A DNA stretch of 45,062 bases from an uncultured bacterium (GCA_902775595.1 CACYNF010000009.1:1-45062); one strand, 5' to 3'; counted from the stretch's first letter, positions 7,402 through 16,296 are shown. Program-made: numbers and translations. Notes: generated by a model from the letters alone, not told the origin.

Positions 7402-7812
7402 ATGTCAGGAACTCGACTTGAGCGCTTCTTGAAATCCATAGGGTATCCCGACAGGATTTCGGATGGTTCATCTTCGTTCGCAATGCGGGTGGATGGAATG
7501 GAGATCGTCGCCAGCGAGGCGAACGGTCGCATAGTCCTTTCTTGCTCGCTTTCCGACGATTCGGCGATTGTTCCGACGCTTTGCTCGTATGCCGCCGGGA
7601 GGATTCTGAGAGAAGACGCAGTGTTGGCGTGCGACAAGTCTTCGGCCTTCCTCTGGCAGGACGCGCCGGCAAGTTCCGGCGCGAGGGAGATGGTTCGGCT
7701 TTTCGAGACATTTGTGGATTCATGCGACTGGTGGCGGGAGAGGGTCGATGCGCTGCGAGGCGGAACGGCCGCCTCGAGCGCCCCTGACGATGCCATGGTG
7801 ATAAGACCGTGA
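7402..7812 (+). CDS. CesT-fold class I chaperone in the YscB position
   Basis: 136 residues with the alpha-beta-beta-beta-alpha-beta-beta-alpha pattern of Tir/CesT chaperones: an N-terminal helix (RLERFLKSIG), strands (FAMRVDGMEIVASEANGRIV, LSCSLSDD), an Ala-rich helix, and a C-terminal helix (FVDSCDWWRERVDAL). It ends just before sctC. In Yersinia yscB holds this position and, with SycN, chaperones YopN; a SycN-position gene occurs here at 11523 next to sctW. The pairing is inferred. AAAGGAGAAGG lies rather far (about 15 bp) from the ATG. Confidence 0.7.
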   Translation: MSGTRLERFLKSIGYPDRISDGSSSFAMRVDGMEIVASEANGRIVLSCSLSDDSAIVPTLCSYAAGRILREDAVLACDKSSAFLWQDAPASSGAREMVRLFETFVDSCDWWRERVDALRGGTAASSAPDDAMVIRP

Positions 7813-7825
7813 GGAGATGAACGAG

Positions 7826-9739
7826 ATGGATTTGGCCAAACGAATTCTGATGGTTTTCCTGTGCTGCATCGCGGCCTTCGTCGCGCCGGCGGACGAACCG
7901 TCCGCTTTTGCGGAGAAACCCGTCGCGCCTTCAATCCCATGGAAGCTGCCTTCCTACACGCTTGTCGCGCGCGACATGGATCTCCGCGTCGCTCTTGAGA
8001 CTTTTGCGGTCGCCGAGGGTCTTTCGGTCGTAATGTCCCAGTCCGTCGTGGGCCGGTTCTCGGGCGATTTCAAGGATGTGCCGCCCGGCGATTTTCTCGA
8101 CAGGATCGCCACCACCCACAACCTGATGTGGTACTACGACGGCGCCGCACTGTATATTTGCGGTGCGGGAGAGATAGCGACGATGCTCGTCGACCTGAAG
8201 TACATGAAAGCCGGCGAGGTGCGCGCCATGCTCGCGGAACTCGGCGTCGAGGATCGGCGGTTCCCGCTCAAGACGACCTCCAACGACGAACTTGTCATGG
8301 TCTCCGGTCCGCCGCGCTACGTGTCGCTCGTCGCCGAGATGATATCGAGAGCCGACAGTCTCCGCGAGAAGCGCACGTTCAACGAGATCGAGGCGCGCGT
8401 CTTCCCGCTTGTCCACACTTGGGCGGACGATGTCTCCTTCAAGGCGAGCAGCCCGGAGTCTACGCTGCAGTTGCGCGGCGTAGCGCGCATTCTCCAGGAA
8501 ATAATGGCGACCACCATTGGCGTCAATGCCCGCGATACCTCCATCACCAACGAGATTTCGCACTTCGAGGCGGCGCAGATGGCGTCGTATAATCCGATCA
8601 TCCGCCCCGAGAACCGGCTCAACGCCGTGATAGTGCGCGACGTCGTCTCGAGAATGCCGATGTACGAAGATCTCATAAAGAAGCTCGACGTCCCTCAGCG
8701 ACTTGTCGAGATTGACATCACGACTGTCGAGCTTTCTCGCAAGGACGCGCTCGACTGGCAGCTGTCGCTTTCCGCTTCGGGCAGCCACGGCCACTCCGAC
8801 ATGGGCGCCGGGCAGAACGCGGCAAACCTCTTCTCGCCTGCCGCAATCGCGGGAAAGGGGCTTGCCGGTGCCCTTACGCATGTCCATTCGGCGTATGCGC
8901 TCGCCGTCTCGCTTACCGCGCTTCGCGAAAAGGGCAAGGCGCGTTCCGTTTCGCGCACTTCGCTTCTTACCGTCAACAACCTCGCCGCGGAGATGTCAGA
9001 CACCCAGAGCTACCACGCCAAGGTCGTCGGCACGGAGGTCGCGACCCTCGAGTCCGTCTCGGCGGGTACTCGGCTTCAGCTCAAGCCGCGCATACTGCCC
9101 TCGCCCTCGACGAACATCCCGAACCAGGTCTGGCTCTCGCTTGAACTCGGCGATGGCGGTTTCGAGTCGATATCCGTCGACGCGATGCCGATGACTCGCT
9201 CGTCGACGCTCCAGACGCAGACGGCCGTCTTTGAGGACGAGTCGATAGTGCTTGCCGGTTATCTGCGCGACATCGAAGAATCCGCCGGGTGGGGGATCCC
9301 GTATCTCCGCGACATTCCGTGGGTCGGCTGGATTTTCGGCGGCGCTTCCACGCGCAAGGAGACCGTGCAGCGGCTTTTCATCCTGACTCCTCACGTAATC
9401 GACCTCGACGTCGAGATGCTCGCCCGTCTGCAGGCGACGCGCCAGAGGGACGTCACCCTTGCCGAGGAACTCGAGGACAACGCGGAAGTGACCGACGAAT
9501 ACCGCAAGAGGCGTGATCTGGAGCGCGAGCACTCCAACGAACGTCGTCATGAAAAGTGGGAGGACGCTCTTGAACGTCGCAGCGCCGAGCTCGACCATGC
9601 GAAGAACGTAAGGCAGATCGAGCGCGAGAGGAATTCTCGCATACTGAACGCGGACATCAAGAGGTGGAAAGAGGAAGAGGAGGCGCTGAAGGCCGCTGCG
9701 GAAGTGTTCGAGGAGGCGGCCGGCAAGCCCGAGAACTAA
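7826..9739 (+). CDS. sctC: T3SS outer-membrane secretin
   Basis: About 637 residues with an N-terminal signal peptide (AKRILMVFLCCIAAFVAPA). ATG 7826 is preferred over 7817 because AGGAG is then 9 bp away instead of abutting. The order is an N0 domain (about 40-110), N1/N3-type ring domains (about 115-290, RPENRLNAVIVRD), then the secretin beta-barrel core ending with VLAGYLRDIEESAGWGIPYLRDIPWVGWIFG and a LFILTPHVID strand (about 470-530). It forms the outer-membrane ring through which the needle passes. A highly charged helical tail of about 110 residues follows the barrel, where a short pilotin-binding S domain would be usual. No pilotin gene is seen nearby. Confidence 0.95.
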   Translation: MDLAKRILMVFLCCIAAFVAPADEPSAFAEKPVAPSIPWKLPSYTLVARDMDLRVALETFAVAEGLSVVMSQSVVGRFSGDFKDVPPGDFLDRIATTHNLMWYYDGAALYICGAGEIATMLVDLKYMKAGEVRAMLAELGVEDRRFPLKTTSNDELVMVSGPPRYVSLVAEMISRADSLREKRTFNEIEARVFPLVHTWADDVSFKASSPESTLQLRGVARILQEIMATTIGVNARDTSITNEISHFEAAQMASYNPIIRPENRLNAVIVRDVVSRMPMYEDLIKKLDVPQRLVEIDITTVELSRKDALDWQLSLSASGSHGHSDMGAGQNAANLFSPAAIAGKGLAGALTHVHSAYALAVSLTALREKGKARSVSRTSLLTVNNLAAEMSDTQSYHAKVVGTEVATLESVSAGTRLQLKPRILPSPSTNIPNQVWLSLELGDGGFESISVDAMPMTRSSTLQTQTAVFEDESIVLAGYLRDIEESAGWGIPYLRDIPWVGWIFGGASTRKETVQRLFILTPHVIDLDVEMLARLQATRQRDVTLAEELEDNAEVTDEYRKRRDLEREHSNERRHEKWEDALERRSAELDHAKNVRQIERERNSRILNADIKRWKEEEEALKAAAEVFEEAAGKPEN

Positions 9740-9740
9740 G

Positions 9741-10373
9741 ATGGAGACGGTAAAGATAGACGGCGGCTTCGCGGAAGTCGGGGCGGGTTCGTGGCTGATG
9801 GGCCGCGGCCAGCCGACGGCTTTCTTCGGCACTGCCGTCCGTCGCCGCCGCAAGGGCTTCTTCCTTCGCGACCGCTCGCGTCTTGACCTTGTCGAGACGA
9901 CGGCTGCCGCGAAATGCGCCGACGCGAACCGTCCGTTCCTCACGCACATTCCCTGTGCCGCGCCTGTGTCAGCCGCCTCTGGCAAGGTGCTCGTCGCGCC
10001 TGCATCCGCTTGGGCTGGGGCGCAGACCGTGAAGGTGATCCCGATGTCCGCGAAGGGCTCGCTTTGCGTCACTCAGTTTGGCGAGGAATGGGTAGTCATG
10101 GCGACTGCGAGCCGCACCTCCCGCATCCAGGTGCCCGATGGTGACACGGTCTCCGCTCGCCCCGAGGCGGTAGTCGCGTGGACAGGCAACAGGCCGACCG
10201 GCTTCTGCCCGAAGCTCGGGCTTTTTGACGTGCTCCTGCCGCGCGGGCCGAAAGACTTGCTGCTTCATTTCCATGGGCCGTGCCTCGTGTGGGTCGAAGG
10301 GGCGATGCCCCAGCTTTCAACTTTCCAACTTTCACCTTTCAACTCGACAAACCGGAGGGCCTATGGCGCTTGA
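9741..10373 (+). CDS. AIM24-family-like protein inserted between sctC and sctW
   Basis: 210 residues rich in beta strand. The C-terminal part (about 135-185) has DGDTVSARPEAVVAWTGNRP and LLLHFHGPCLVWVEG, resembling the 'pghlvawe...g...FrGpG.v' ending of AIM24/TIGR00266 proteins. This is a motif-level assignment. It has no signal peptide or membrane helix. It starts 1 bp after sctC and overlaps the start of sctW by 11 bp, so it is translated within the operon. Its last residues (QLSTFQLSPFNS) are encoded by a heptamer array, so the original C-terminus may have been replaced. I know of no standard T3SS component of this type at this place. Confidence 0.6.
   Translation: METVKIDGGFAEVGAGSWLMGRGQPTAFFGTAVRRRRKGFFLRDRSRLDLVETTAAAKCADANRPFLTHIPCAAPVSAASGKVLVAPASAWAGAQTVKVIPMSAKGSLCVTQFGEEWVVMATASRTSRIQVPDGDTVSARPEAVVAWTGNRPTGFCPKLGLFDVLLPRGPKDLLLHFHGPCLVWVEGAMPQLSTFQLSPFNSTNRRAYGA
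10314..10342 (+). repeat. Heptamer array translated at the end of the AIM24-like gene
   Basis: CTTTCAA, CTTTCCAA, CTTTCAC, CTTTCAA are units of 7, 8, 7 and 7 bp. Read on the other strand they are GTTGAAAG-type words, as at 17069 and 1861. The array lies inside the preceding reading frame, just before the sctW Shine-Dalgarno sequence. Confidence 0.55.
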
Positions 10374-11526
10374 TGCCGCACAGATTCTCCGGCAGACCTA
10401 CGCGTCGGGCGCAGAGCGCATCGATGTCGCCTCGCTTATGAGGCAGGCCGAGCCGCAGGCGGTTGCGCGCGGCGAGCTCATGGGTACGGCTGTCGTCCTC
10501 CAGGAAGATCCGATGGCCGAGCTGATGGATTCGATGGAGGAGCTTTCGTTCCAGTTCGAGGAGAAGACGGCAAAGCGCGTCGCCGAGCGTCGGCTCGGCG
10601 AGATGCAGGGGCCGAGATGGGCGCTCGTAAAGGCGATAGAGACCTGGATGGCGATGATGCCCGACATGCCGGGCCGCGACTTCATCACGCGTCTCGCGCG
10701 AGGCCTTAGGTCTGCTGCCGGGGCGGGGAACCTTCCCGACGCACGTGAACTCCTGAAGGAGCTTGCGCGCGGCTCGACCGACTCGTCCCACCAGTTCGCG
10801 ATGCTCGACATCCTCGAGCAGGCGTTTGGCGTCGGCGAGGAGGACCTGCAGGCCCTCGTCAGGCAGGCAAAGGCGGCGCTCGTCCAGGAGAAGGGCCCCG
10901 AAATAAGGGCCGGCATCAATCTCGCAGAGGAGATCAACGCGCGCGCCACGACGCCAGAGCAGATGCAGGAACTGCGCGACATGTACCGCAGCGAGGTCGT
11001 CGGCTTCACGAGCCCGCAGGACTGCTTCCGCTCGCTTCTCGCAAGCCGCGGCCCCGGGCGTCTTGCCGACGCAATTGCGTTCCTCATCGCCGGTTGCGGC
11101 AAGGATCTTGCGTCTTCATCGCCATCGCTCGAAGCAGCGTCACTTGGACGCATCCTCACTGACCTCGGCTGCGTGCATAGTTTGCAGTCGGTCTTGGAAG
11201 ACTTGAGTGCGCTTGCTGCCCGCATGGGCAAGGAGTTTGGCGAGAAGTGCCTGATGAACGGCGAGCAGATGACCGGCCGCGTAATGGACTTGACGGAGCA
11301 GGCATTTGTCGCGGCCAGTGCGATTGCCGCGTTCGAAGGGGATTGCGGTCTTGCCAAGCTCCTTGCGAGGATGGACTTCGCGCGCGAGCTCACGCGGCTT
11401 TTCAGGCGGCTTTCCCCGCGGCTTTTCACGAAGGAAGGCGACAGGCAGCGGCTCGTGGACGCCGCGCAGGAACATCTCGACGGGCTTGTCGCGCTCGAGA
11501 ACGAAGAAGAGGAGGCCTCCGCATGA
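10363..11526 (+). CDS. sctW: T3SS gatekeeper (YopN-TyeA/MxiC/CopN type)
   Basis: 387 residues, all helical. The N-terminal export region (1-45) is followed by a HrpJ-like helical domain (about 45-270) and a C-terminal TyeA-like domain (about 290-375, with F-x-x-x-C and F-x-x-R-L repeats). The length matches YopN plus TyeA fused, as in MxiC, InvE and CopN. It acts at the cytoplasmic export gate, blocking effectors until host contact. ATG 10363 follows GGAGGG. CesT-like chaperone genes lie at 11523 and 7402, as SycN and YscB do for YopN. Confidence 0.85.
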   Translation: MALDAAQILRQTYASGAERIDVASLMRQAEPQAVARGELMGTAVVLQEDPMAELMDSMEELSFQFEEKTAKRVAERRLGEMQGPRWALVKAIETWMAMMPDMPGRDFITRLARGLRSAAGAGNLPDARELLKELARGSTDSSHQFAMLDILEQAFGVGEEDLQALVRQAKAALVQEKGPEIRAGINLAEEINARATTPEQMQELRDMYRSEVVGFTSPQDCFRSLLASRGPGRLADAIAFLIAGCGKDLASSSPSLEAASLGRILTDLGCVHSLQSVLEDLSALAARMGKEFGEKCLMNGEQMTGRVMDLTEQAFVAASAIAAFEGDCGLAKLLARMDFARELTRLFRRLSPRLFTKEGDRQRLVDAAQEHLDGLVALENEEEEASA

Positions 11527-11906
11527 CGGCGCCATCATGGGTAGACTCCGTAGTCGGGGAGTTCGGCCAGTCGGCCGGGCTCGGGCGCATATCGCTCGGC
11601 GACAAGGGCGTTGCCGCGCTTTCGTTCCAGAACGGGCTTGTCCTCCACCTTGAGCACGCCTTCGACTCGCTTTTCGTAACCATGACCGTCCCTACGCGGC
11701 TTGACGCAGCTTCCGCCGCGCGGCTTCTTGGCTATGCGCATCCGGACGCGCACTTCGCCTTCCGCCTGCGGACTGGCTATATCGCAAAATCGGGACGCGC
11801 CGTCTTCGCGATCAAGATCGCAGACCGCGACGTGACGCTCCCTGCAGTAAACGCGGCGTTCGCCTTACTGTGGCGGCTCGCCATGGAGTTTGGAGGTGTC
11901 TCATGA
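11523..11906 (+). CDS. CesT-fold chaperone in the SycN position
   Basis: 127 residues; the start ATGA overlaps the sctW stop. The predicted order is helix (WVDSVVGEFGQSAG), strands (AALSFQNGLVLHLEH, LFVTMTVPTR), an Ala-rich helix, strands (YIAKSGRAVFAIKIA) and a C-terminal helix (FALLWRLAMEF), the class I chaperone fold. It sits between the gatekeeper and the SctX-like gene, exactly as sycN does between yopN-tyeA and yscX. Its probable partner is the SctW N-terminus, perhaps as a heterodimer with the 7402 product. Sequence identity to SycN is not evident by eye, so the assignment is by fold and place. Confidence 0.65.
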   Translation: MTAPSWVDSVVGEFGQSAGLGRISLGDKGVAALSFQNGLVLHLEHAFDSLFVTMTVPTRLDAASAARLLGYAHPDAHFAFRLRTGYIAKSGRAVFAIKIADRDVTLPAVNAAFALLWRLAMEFGGVS

Positions 11907-12289
11907 GTCTAAACGTGTCAAGGACGACGGAACCCCTCAGGTTCGACACTGGGATCGGCCAGGCCGGTTACGCCGAGATACTCGATTCGCCGGTAGCCGG
12001 CCAGCCGCAGAAGTCGCTTCTTCCCGGTTCCACGACGGTTACGCAGGCGATCGACGAGATCTTTCCGACGGACAGGTCTGTCGGCGGCGAGGTGATGCGC
12101 GCTCTTGTGGCGGGGAACTCGGCTGTCATGAGGACGCCAAGCGGGTTTTCGCAGGCGGCCCATTCGGCGTTGCGCGCGCTAAGGGAGCTCGATAGCGCGG
12201 CGGCGGACGAGGCGGCCGTGGAGATAGAGATGATGCTTGCTGACACCGATCTCCTGGACCGGTACAGGATGGCCCTTCTTGAAACGTAA
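11903..12289 (+). CDS. sctX: SctX/YscX-like early export protein
   Basis: 128 residues; ATGA overlap with the previous gene fixes the start. LLPGSTTVTQAIDEIFPTDRS (about 42-62) resembles the LPPDGHPVEPHLERLYPT segment of YscX, and the C-terminal helix (LADTDLLDRYRMALLE) resembles its D-D-D-R-L-L ending. The sctW - chaperone - this gene - sctV order is that of yopN-tyeA-sycN-yscX-yscY-lcrD. YscX is an early substrate that works with YscY and binds SctV. A YscY-like TPR gene occurs at 17707. Moderate confidence; a secreted protein of another kind is possible. Confidence 0.5.
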   Translation: MSLNVSRTTEPLRFDTGIGQAGYAEILDSPVAGQPQKSLLPGSTTVTQAIDEIFPTDRSVGGEVMRALVAGNSAVMRTPSGFSQAAHSALRALRELDSAAADEAAVEIEMMLADTDLLDRYRMALLET

Positions 12290-12319
12290 GTCGAAAGCCG
12301 TAAAAGCCAGACGAACAAA

Positions 12320-14410
12320 ATGCTGAAAAACTTTACAAACTTCTCGAATGTGTTCTCCAGGTTCGGCGACCTGGTGTTGGCCATTCTTGTCGTCTGCATC
12401 ATCGGGCTTTTGATCATCCCGCTGCCGACGGCGGTGGTGGACCTCTTGATCTCCATCAACCTGATGATCTCGACGGTGATGCTGATGCTCTCGCTGTACC
12501 TGCCGCGTGCGCTCGCGTTCTCCACGTTCCCGTCGATGCTGCTCTTCACGACGCTGTACCGCCTCGCCCTTAACGTGACTACGACTCGACTCATCCTCCT
12601 CAAGGCTGACGCTGGCGAGATCATCTACACGTTCGGCAACTTCGTCGTAGGCGGCAACTTCGTCGTGGGCGCCGTCATCTTCCTCATCATCACGATAGTT
12701 CAGTTCGTCGTCATCGCGAAGGGCGCGGAGCGCGTCTCCGAAGTCGCCGCCCGCTTCACACTCGACGCGATGCCCGGCAAGCAGATGTCGATCGACGCGG
12801 ATCTGCGCGCGGGCGCGATCGACCAGGAGACGGCCAAGCAGCGCCGCACGGAACTCGCCAAGGAAAGCCAGCTCTACGGCGCGATGGACGGCGCGATGAA
12901 GTTCGTGAAGGGCGACGCGATCGCGGGACTCATCATGACCTCGATCAACATCGTCGGTGGCATCTGCGTGGGCGTTTTCATGAACGGCAAGGAGATTGGC
13001 TGGGCGATCACGAAGTACGGCATCCTCACGATCGGCGACGGCCTCGTGTCGCAGATCCCGGCGCTGCTCGTCTCGATCACGTCAGGCGTCATCGTGACCC
13101 GCGTCGGCGACGTAGACAACAAGCCGCTCGGCCAGGACATCATCGACCAGTTCTTCGCCCAGCCCAAGTCAATCATGCTCGGCGCGGTGATGCTTGTCGC
13201 TATCGGTTTGATCCCCGGCTTCCCGAAGATTCAGATCTTCGGCATCGCGGCGTTTGTCGCGCTTGTCGGCTGGAGTCTCTACGCGAAGGCCAAGATTGCC
13301 GCCGCGCGCGCGGCGAAGGCAGAAGACCCGCTTGCGGCAGCTGCCCCTTCCGAGGGGGCGGCGCCTCGCCCCAAGAAGAAGGACGGCGACGACTTCTCGA
13401 TGGTGACGCCCCTCACCGTCGACATAGACGCAGACATCCGCGGGGCGCTTTCCTACGAGGCTCTGAACGACCAGATCATGTCCGTCAGGCGTGCCCTCTA
13501 CCACGACCTCGGCGTTCCGTTCCCGGGCATAAACCTGTCGCTCAATCCCTCGATGCACGACGGCCGCTACAGAATCTTCGTGAACGAAGTGCCGGTTTCG
13601 GAGGGCACTCTCAAGAAGGGCTTTATCTTCGCGCTCGAAGAGCCCGAGAACCTGTCTGCGGCCGGCGTCGGCTTCGAGGGCGGCAAGCAGTTCCTCCAGG
13701 GCTACGAGACATGCTGGGTCAAGGAGGGCGACAAGGCGAAGCTCGACGAGGCCGGCGTGAGGTCGCTCGACCTCGGCGGCGTCCTCTCGTTCCACCTCTC
13801 CGGCGTCCTCAGGCGCTATGCGCACGAGTTCCTCTCGCTCCAGGAGACGCGCATCCTCTTCGACCACATGGAGAATGAGGCACCGGAACTGGTGAAGGAA
13901 GTGCAGCGCGTCCTCCCGCTCCAGAAGATCACCGACGTCCTCCAGCGCCTCGTGCAGGAGGGAATCTGCATCCGCGACCTGAAGCGCATAACGCAGACCC
14001 TCATCGAGTGGGGGCAGAAGGAGAAGGACGCGGTGCTGCTCGTGGAATACGTGCGTTCTGCGCTCTCCAGGTACATCTCCTACAAGTTCTCGGGCGGGCA
14101 GAACATCGTCGCTGCCTATCTTCTCGATCCGTCTTTGGAGGAGAAGATCAGGAAGTCCGTCCGCCAGACTTCGGGCGGCAGCTACCTCGCTATGGATCCT
14201 GCTACCGTCCGCTCCATCCTCGCCGTCGTCAAGCGCACCATCGGCGATCTCGCGAAAATTCCGCAGAAGCCGGTCATCATCGTTTCGGTCGACATCAGGC
14301 GCTATTTCCGCAAGATGATAGAGAAGGACTACTACGAACTGCCGGTTCTCTCGTTCCAGGAGCTGAGCGCCGAGATCAACATCCAGCCGCTTGGGAGGCT
14401 GAAATTGTAG
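12320..14410 (+). CDS. sctV: T3SS export gate protein
   Basis: 696 residues, the usual length for SctV/LcrD. About eight hydrophobic helices lie in the first 330 residues, with the FHIPEP-family segments TTLYRLALNVTTTRLIL and RFTLDAMPGKQMSIDADLRAG (cytoplasmic loop) followed by KFVKGDAIAGL. A linker (about 335-355) leads to the cytosolic nonameric-ring domain, which ends in LPVLSFQEL. It forms the central gate of the export apparatus and receives substrates from SctW and chaperones. No clear Shine-Dalgarno sequence precedes the ATG, although an upstream gene ends 30 bp away. The TAG stop abuts a heptamer array. Confidence 0.97.
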   Translation: MLKNFTNFSNVFSRFGDLVLAILVVCIIGLLIIPLPTAVVDLLISINLMISTVMLMLSLYLPRALAFSTFPSMLLFTTLYRLALNVTTTRLILLKADAGEIIYTFGNFVVGGNFVVGAVIFLIITIVQFVVIAKGAERVSEVAARFTLDAMPGKQMSIDADLRAGAIDQETAKQRRTELAKESQLYGAMDGAMKFVKGDAIAGLIMTSINIVGGICVGVFMNGKEIGWAITKYGILTIGDGLVSQIPALLVSITSGVIVTRVGDVDNKPLGQDIIDQFFAQPKSIMLGAVMLVAIGLIPGFPKIQIFGIAAFVALVGWSLYAKAKIAAARAAKAEDPLAAAAPSEGAAPRPKKKDGDDFSMVTPLTVDIDADIRGALSYEALNDQIMSVRRALYHDLGVPFPGINLSLNPSMHDGRYRIFVNEVPVSEGTLKKGFIFALEEPENLSAAGVGFEGGKQFLQGYETCWVKEGDKAKLDEAGVRSLDLGGVLSFHLSGVLRRYAHEFLSLQETRILFDHMENEAPELVKEVQRVLPLQKITDVLQRLVQEGICIRDLKRITQTLIEWGQKEKDAVLLVEYVRSALSRYISYKFSGGQNIVAAYLLDPSLEEKIRKSVRQTSGGSYLAMDPATVRSILAVVKRTIGDLAKIPQKPVIIVSVDIRRYFRKMIEKDYYELPVLSFQELSAEINIQPLGRLKL

Positions 14411-14411
14411 A

Positions 14412-14446
14412 GTGTAAAATGTAAAGTGTAAAACGTAAAGTGAGCG
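14412..14446 (+). repeat. Heptamer array between sctV and sctD
   Basis: Five exact 7-bp units: GTGTAAA, ATGTAAA, GTGTAAA, ACGTAAA, GTGAGCG. It fills the whole gap between the sctV stop (14408-14410) and the sctD ATG (14448), leaving no recognisable Shine-Dalgarno sequence. Confidence 0.65.
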
Positions 14447-14447
14447 A

Positions 14448-15674
14448 ATGAACTTTGTACTGAAGATAGTCGAGGGACCGAACAGGGGCGCTGAAATCGC
14501 GCTTGTCGAAGGCGTCGCCGTGACGCTCGGCAAAGGCGACGAATGCGACATAGTCCTTGCCGATTCGACGTTGCCTGAGGAGCCGCTGAGCATCGAGGCG
14601 AATGGCGACGCCGTGTCTGTGAACGGCGAGCAGGTTGAGCAGTTTGCAGTCAAGACGCTCGGCGCCACGTCGTTCGCCGTTGGTCCGGCCGACGCCCCAT
14701 GGGGGGAGCTGAAGTGGCCTGCGAAGGGGGAAATCTCGCGCAAAGACGCAGAGCCGCAGGGCAAAGAGACGCAGGCTGAAGAGGCGCATGGTGAAGAAGA
14801 CCTCCGCGACTCCGCGACTCCGCGCGAGGAAAAGGCCGATGCTCCAGAACCAGAGAAGAAGAAGCATGGTTGCCTGGGCTGCCTTGTCGTTTTGGTGCTG
14901 CTTGTTTTGTTGCTTGGCGTCCTTGCGTGGCTCTTCCGCGCCACCGTGCGCCCGTATGCGGAGAAGGTGCTTGCGTACGCACGTGAGTCGCTGCATGTTG
15001 GCGGTGGGACTGGCGGTGCGGGCATGGGCGCTGCACTGCCCATGACGCTTTCCGAAGTCGCCTCCAGCTATGGTCTTGAACTTGAGGAAAATGACGGTCA
15101 GGCGAAGCTCTCCGGCAACCTCAAGACGCGCGCCGAACGCCTTCGCGCCACGGCCGAGGCCTACGAGGCGAGGCCAGGCGTAGACCTCGACCTTTCGGAC
15201 GACGAGTCGTTCAGGGCATCGGCAGACGACGCGCTCTTTACGATCACCGAGGGCGCGATTAAGGTCGTTGCCGCGACAAACCGCGTGCTTTCGATAGCTG
15301 GAACGTCGTCGTCTCCGTTCGCGCTGAAGCGCATACTCGAGTCGCTCAACACCGATCTTCCGAAGTTGCGCGATGTCGATGCGGCCGGGGTTGTCTACGG
15401 CATGGTTCCTGGAAACGAGAAGAGCGAGGAGGGCGACGGCGATGACGGCGAAACGCCGATTGGCGTGTTTCATGCCAGGCGTCGCACGTCAAAGGCCAAG
15501 GAGCCGTCGCTGCCTGTATGCGGAATCTTGACTGCGCCGTATCCATGCCTTGTGATGCGCGACGGGTCGCGTGTCCTCGAAGGCGCGGCGCTTGGCGGAA
15601 ATGTCATCGTCAAGATCGAGGCAGACGCAGTGACCGTGACCAACGCAACGGGGAGGTTCACATGGAAGCCGTGA
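14448..15674 (+). CDS. sctD: T3SS inner-membrane ring protein with FHA domain
   Basis: 408 residues. An N-terminal forkhead-associated domain (about 1-92, VTLGKGDECDIVL being its core) is followed by a Glu/Lys-rich linker (95-138), one transmembrane helix (about 141-164) and a periplasmic ring-building domain (about 185-400). This is the SctD layout: the FHA domain meets the cytoplasmic sorting platform (SctK) and the periplasmic part forms the outer of the two inner-membrane rings with SctJ. It lies in the ysc-like order sctD-E-F-G-I-J. The following gene starts 13 bp before its stop. Confidence 0.92.
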   Translation: MNFVLKIVEGPNRGAEIALVEGVAVTLGKGDECDIVLADSTLPEEPLSIEANGDAVSVNGEQVEQFAVKTLGATSFAVGPADAPWGELKWPAKGEISRKDAEPQGKETQAEEAHGEEDLRDSATPREEKADAPEPEKKKHGCLGCLVVLVLLVLLLGVLAWLFRATVRPYAEKVLAYARESLHVGGGTGGAGMGAALPMTLSEVASSYGLELEENDGQAKLSGNLKTRAERLRATAEAYEARPGVDLDLSDDESFRASADDALFTITEGAIKVVAATNRVLSIAGTSSSPFALKRILESLNTDLPKLRDVDAAGVVYGMVPGNEKSEEGDGDDGETPIGVFHARRRTSKAKEPSLPVCGILTAPYPCLVMRDGSRVLEGAALGGNVIVKIEADAVTVTNATGRFTWKP

Positions 15675-15904
15675 CCGAACCTACGATGCTTCTCGAAATC
15701 GAGAGGGAGCTTGCGGGGCCTGAAAGGGATTCCGCGCTTGCTAAGTACGATGCGGTTCTTGTCGCCCTTGGACGGCGGCTTGAGGCCGCGATGAAAGAAG
15801 GCATGCCGCCAGATGAGTTTCCGAAGGTCGAGGAACTTGTCGAGGCGAACGTCCTTGCGAGAAAGATTTTGCGTCTTACCGCCCGGGTGGGCAGTAGGCA
15901 GTAA
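15662..15904 (+). CDS. YscE/PscE-like needle co-chaperone
   Basis: 80 residues in two helices: MLLEIERELAGPERDSALAKYDAVLVALGRRL and FPKVEELVEANVLARKILRLT, joined by a short turn containing MPPDEF. Size, two-helix hairpin and location directly before the needle gene match YscE/PscE/EscE, which with YscG holds the needle subunit monomeric in the cytoplasm. It overlaps the sctD end by 13 bp. The sequence match is to pattern only. No alternative function is suggested by the sequence. Confidence 0.6.
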   Translation: MEAVTEPTMLLEIERELAGPERDSALAKYDAVLVALGRRLEAAMKEGMPPDEFPKVEELVEANVLARKILRLTARVGSRQ

Positions 15905-15954
15905 AAGCGAAGCCGAAAGGCGACGTTCAACAACAAACAAAAAGGAAAAGAGAA

Positions 15955-16296
15955 ATGGCAACACAATCACCGCTCCAGCCGATAAGCGACGACATTCCAA
16001 GCCCTAACCTGCGGCTTCAGCAGCGTCACTATGAGCGTGTCGCCGCCAGTTCGATCGAGGGCGGCAACTTCATCCACACGGACTCGGTGTACAACGCGCT
16101 CTTCAACGCCGCCTCTGCGATGGAAGCCCGCCTGAAGGAGTCGCTCGAGAACTATCAGCAGCACCCCGACGTGCAGGCGAACCTCCAGCAGCTGCAATAC
16201 GACCTGCAGCAGTGGAACCTCGCGCTCACGACGATGACGAATATCAACAAGAACATGGGCGACGCGCTCAACTCGATCGCCTCCAACTTCCGTTGA
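15955..16296 (+). CDS. sctF: T3SS needle subunit
   Basis: 113 residues, longer than the 80-90 usual for needles because of an N-terminal extension of about 30. It is helical, with a P-x-D turn (HPDVQANLQQLQYDLQQWN) between two helices and a C-terminus INKNMGDALNSIASNFR like the conserved ending ...I-x-x-N-F-R of YscF and PrgI. It polymerises into the extracellular needle. AAAAGGAAAAG is a good Shine-Dalgarno sequence, consistent with high expression. Flanked by the YscE-like and YscG-like chaperones. Confidence 0.88.
   Translation: MATQSPLQPISDDIPSPNLRLQQRHYERVAASSIEGGNFIHTDSVYNALFNAASAMEARLKESLENYQQHPDVQANLQQLQYDLQQWNLALTTMTNINKNMGDALNSIASNFR

Noticed and set aside
16212..16292. A longer start for the YscG-like gene at ATG 16212
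   Set aside because: It would overlap the conserved 3' end of the needle gene by 85 bp; TTG 16293 gives the usual stop-start overlap and a length like YscG.
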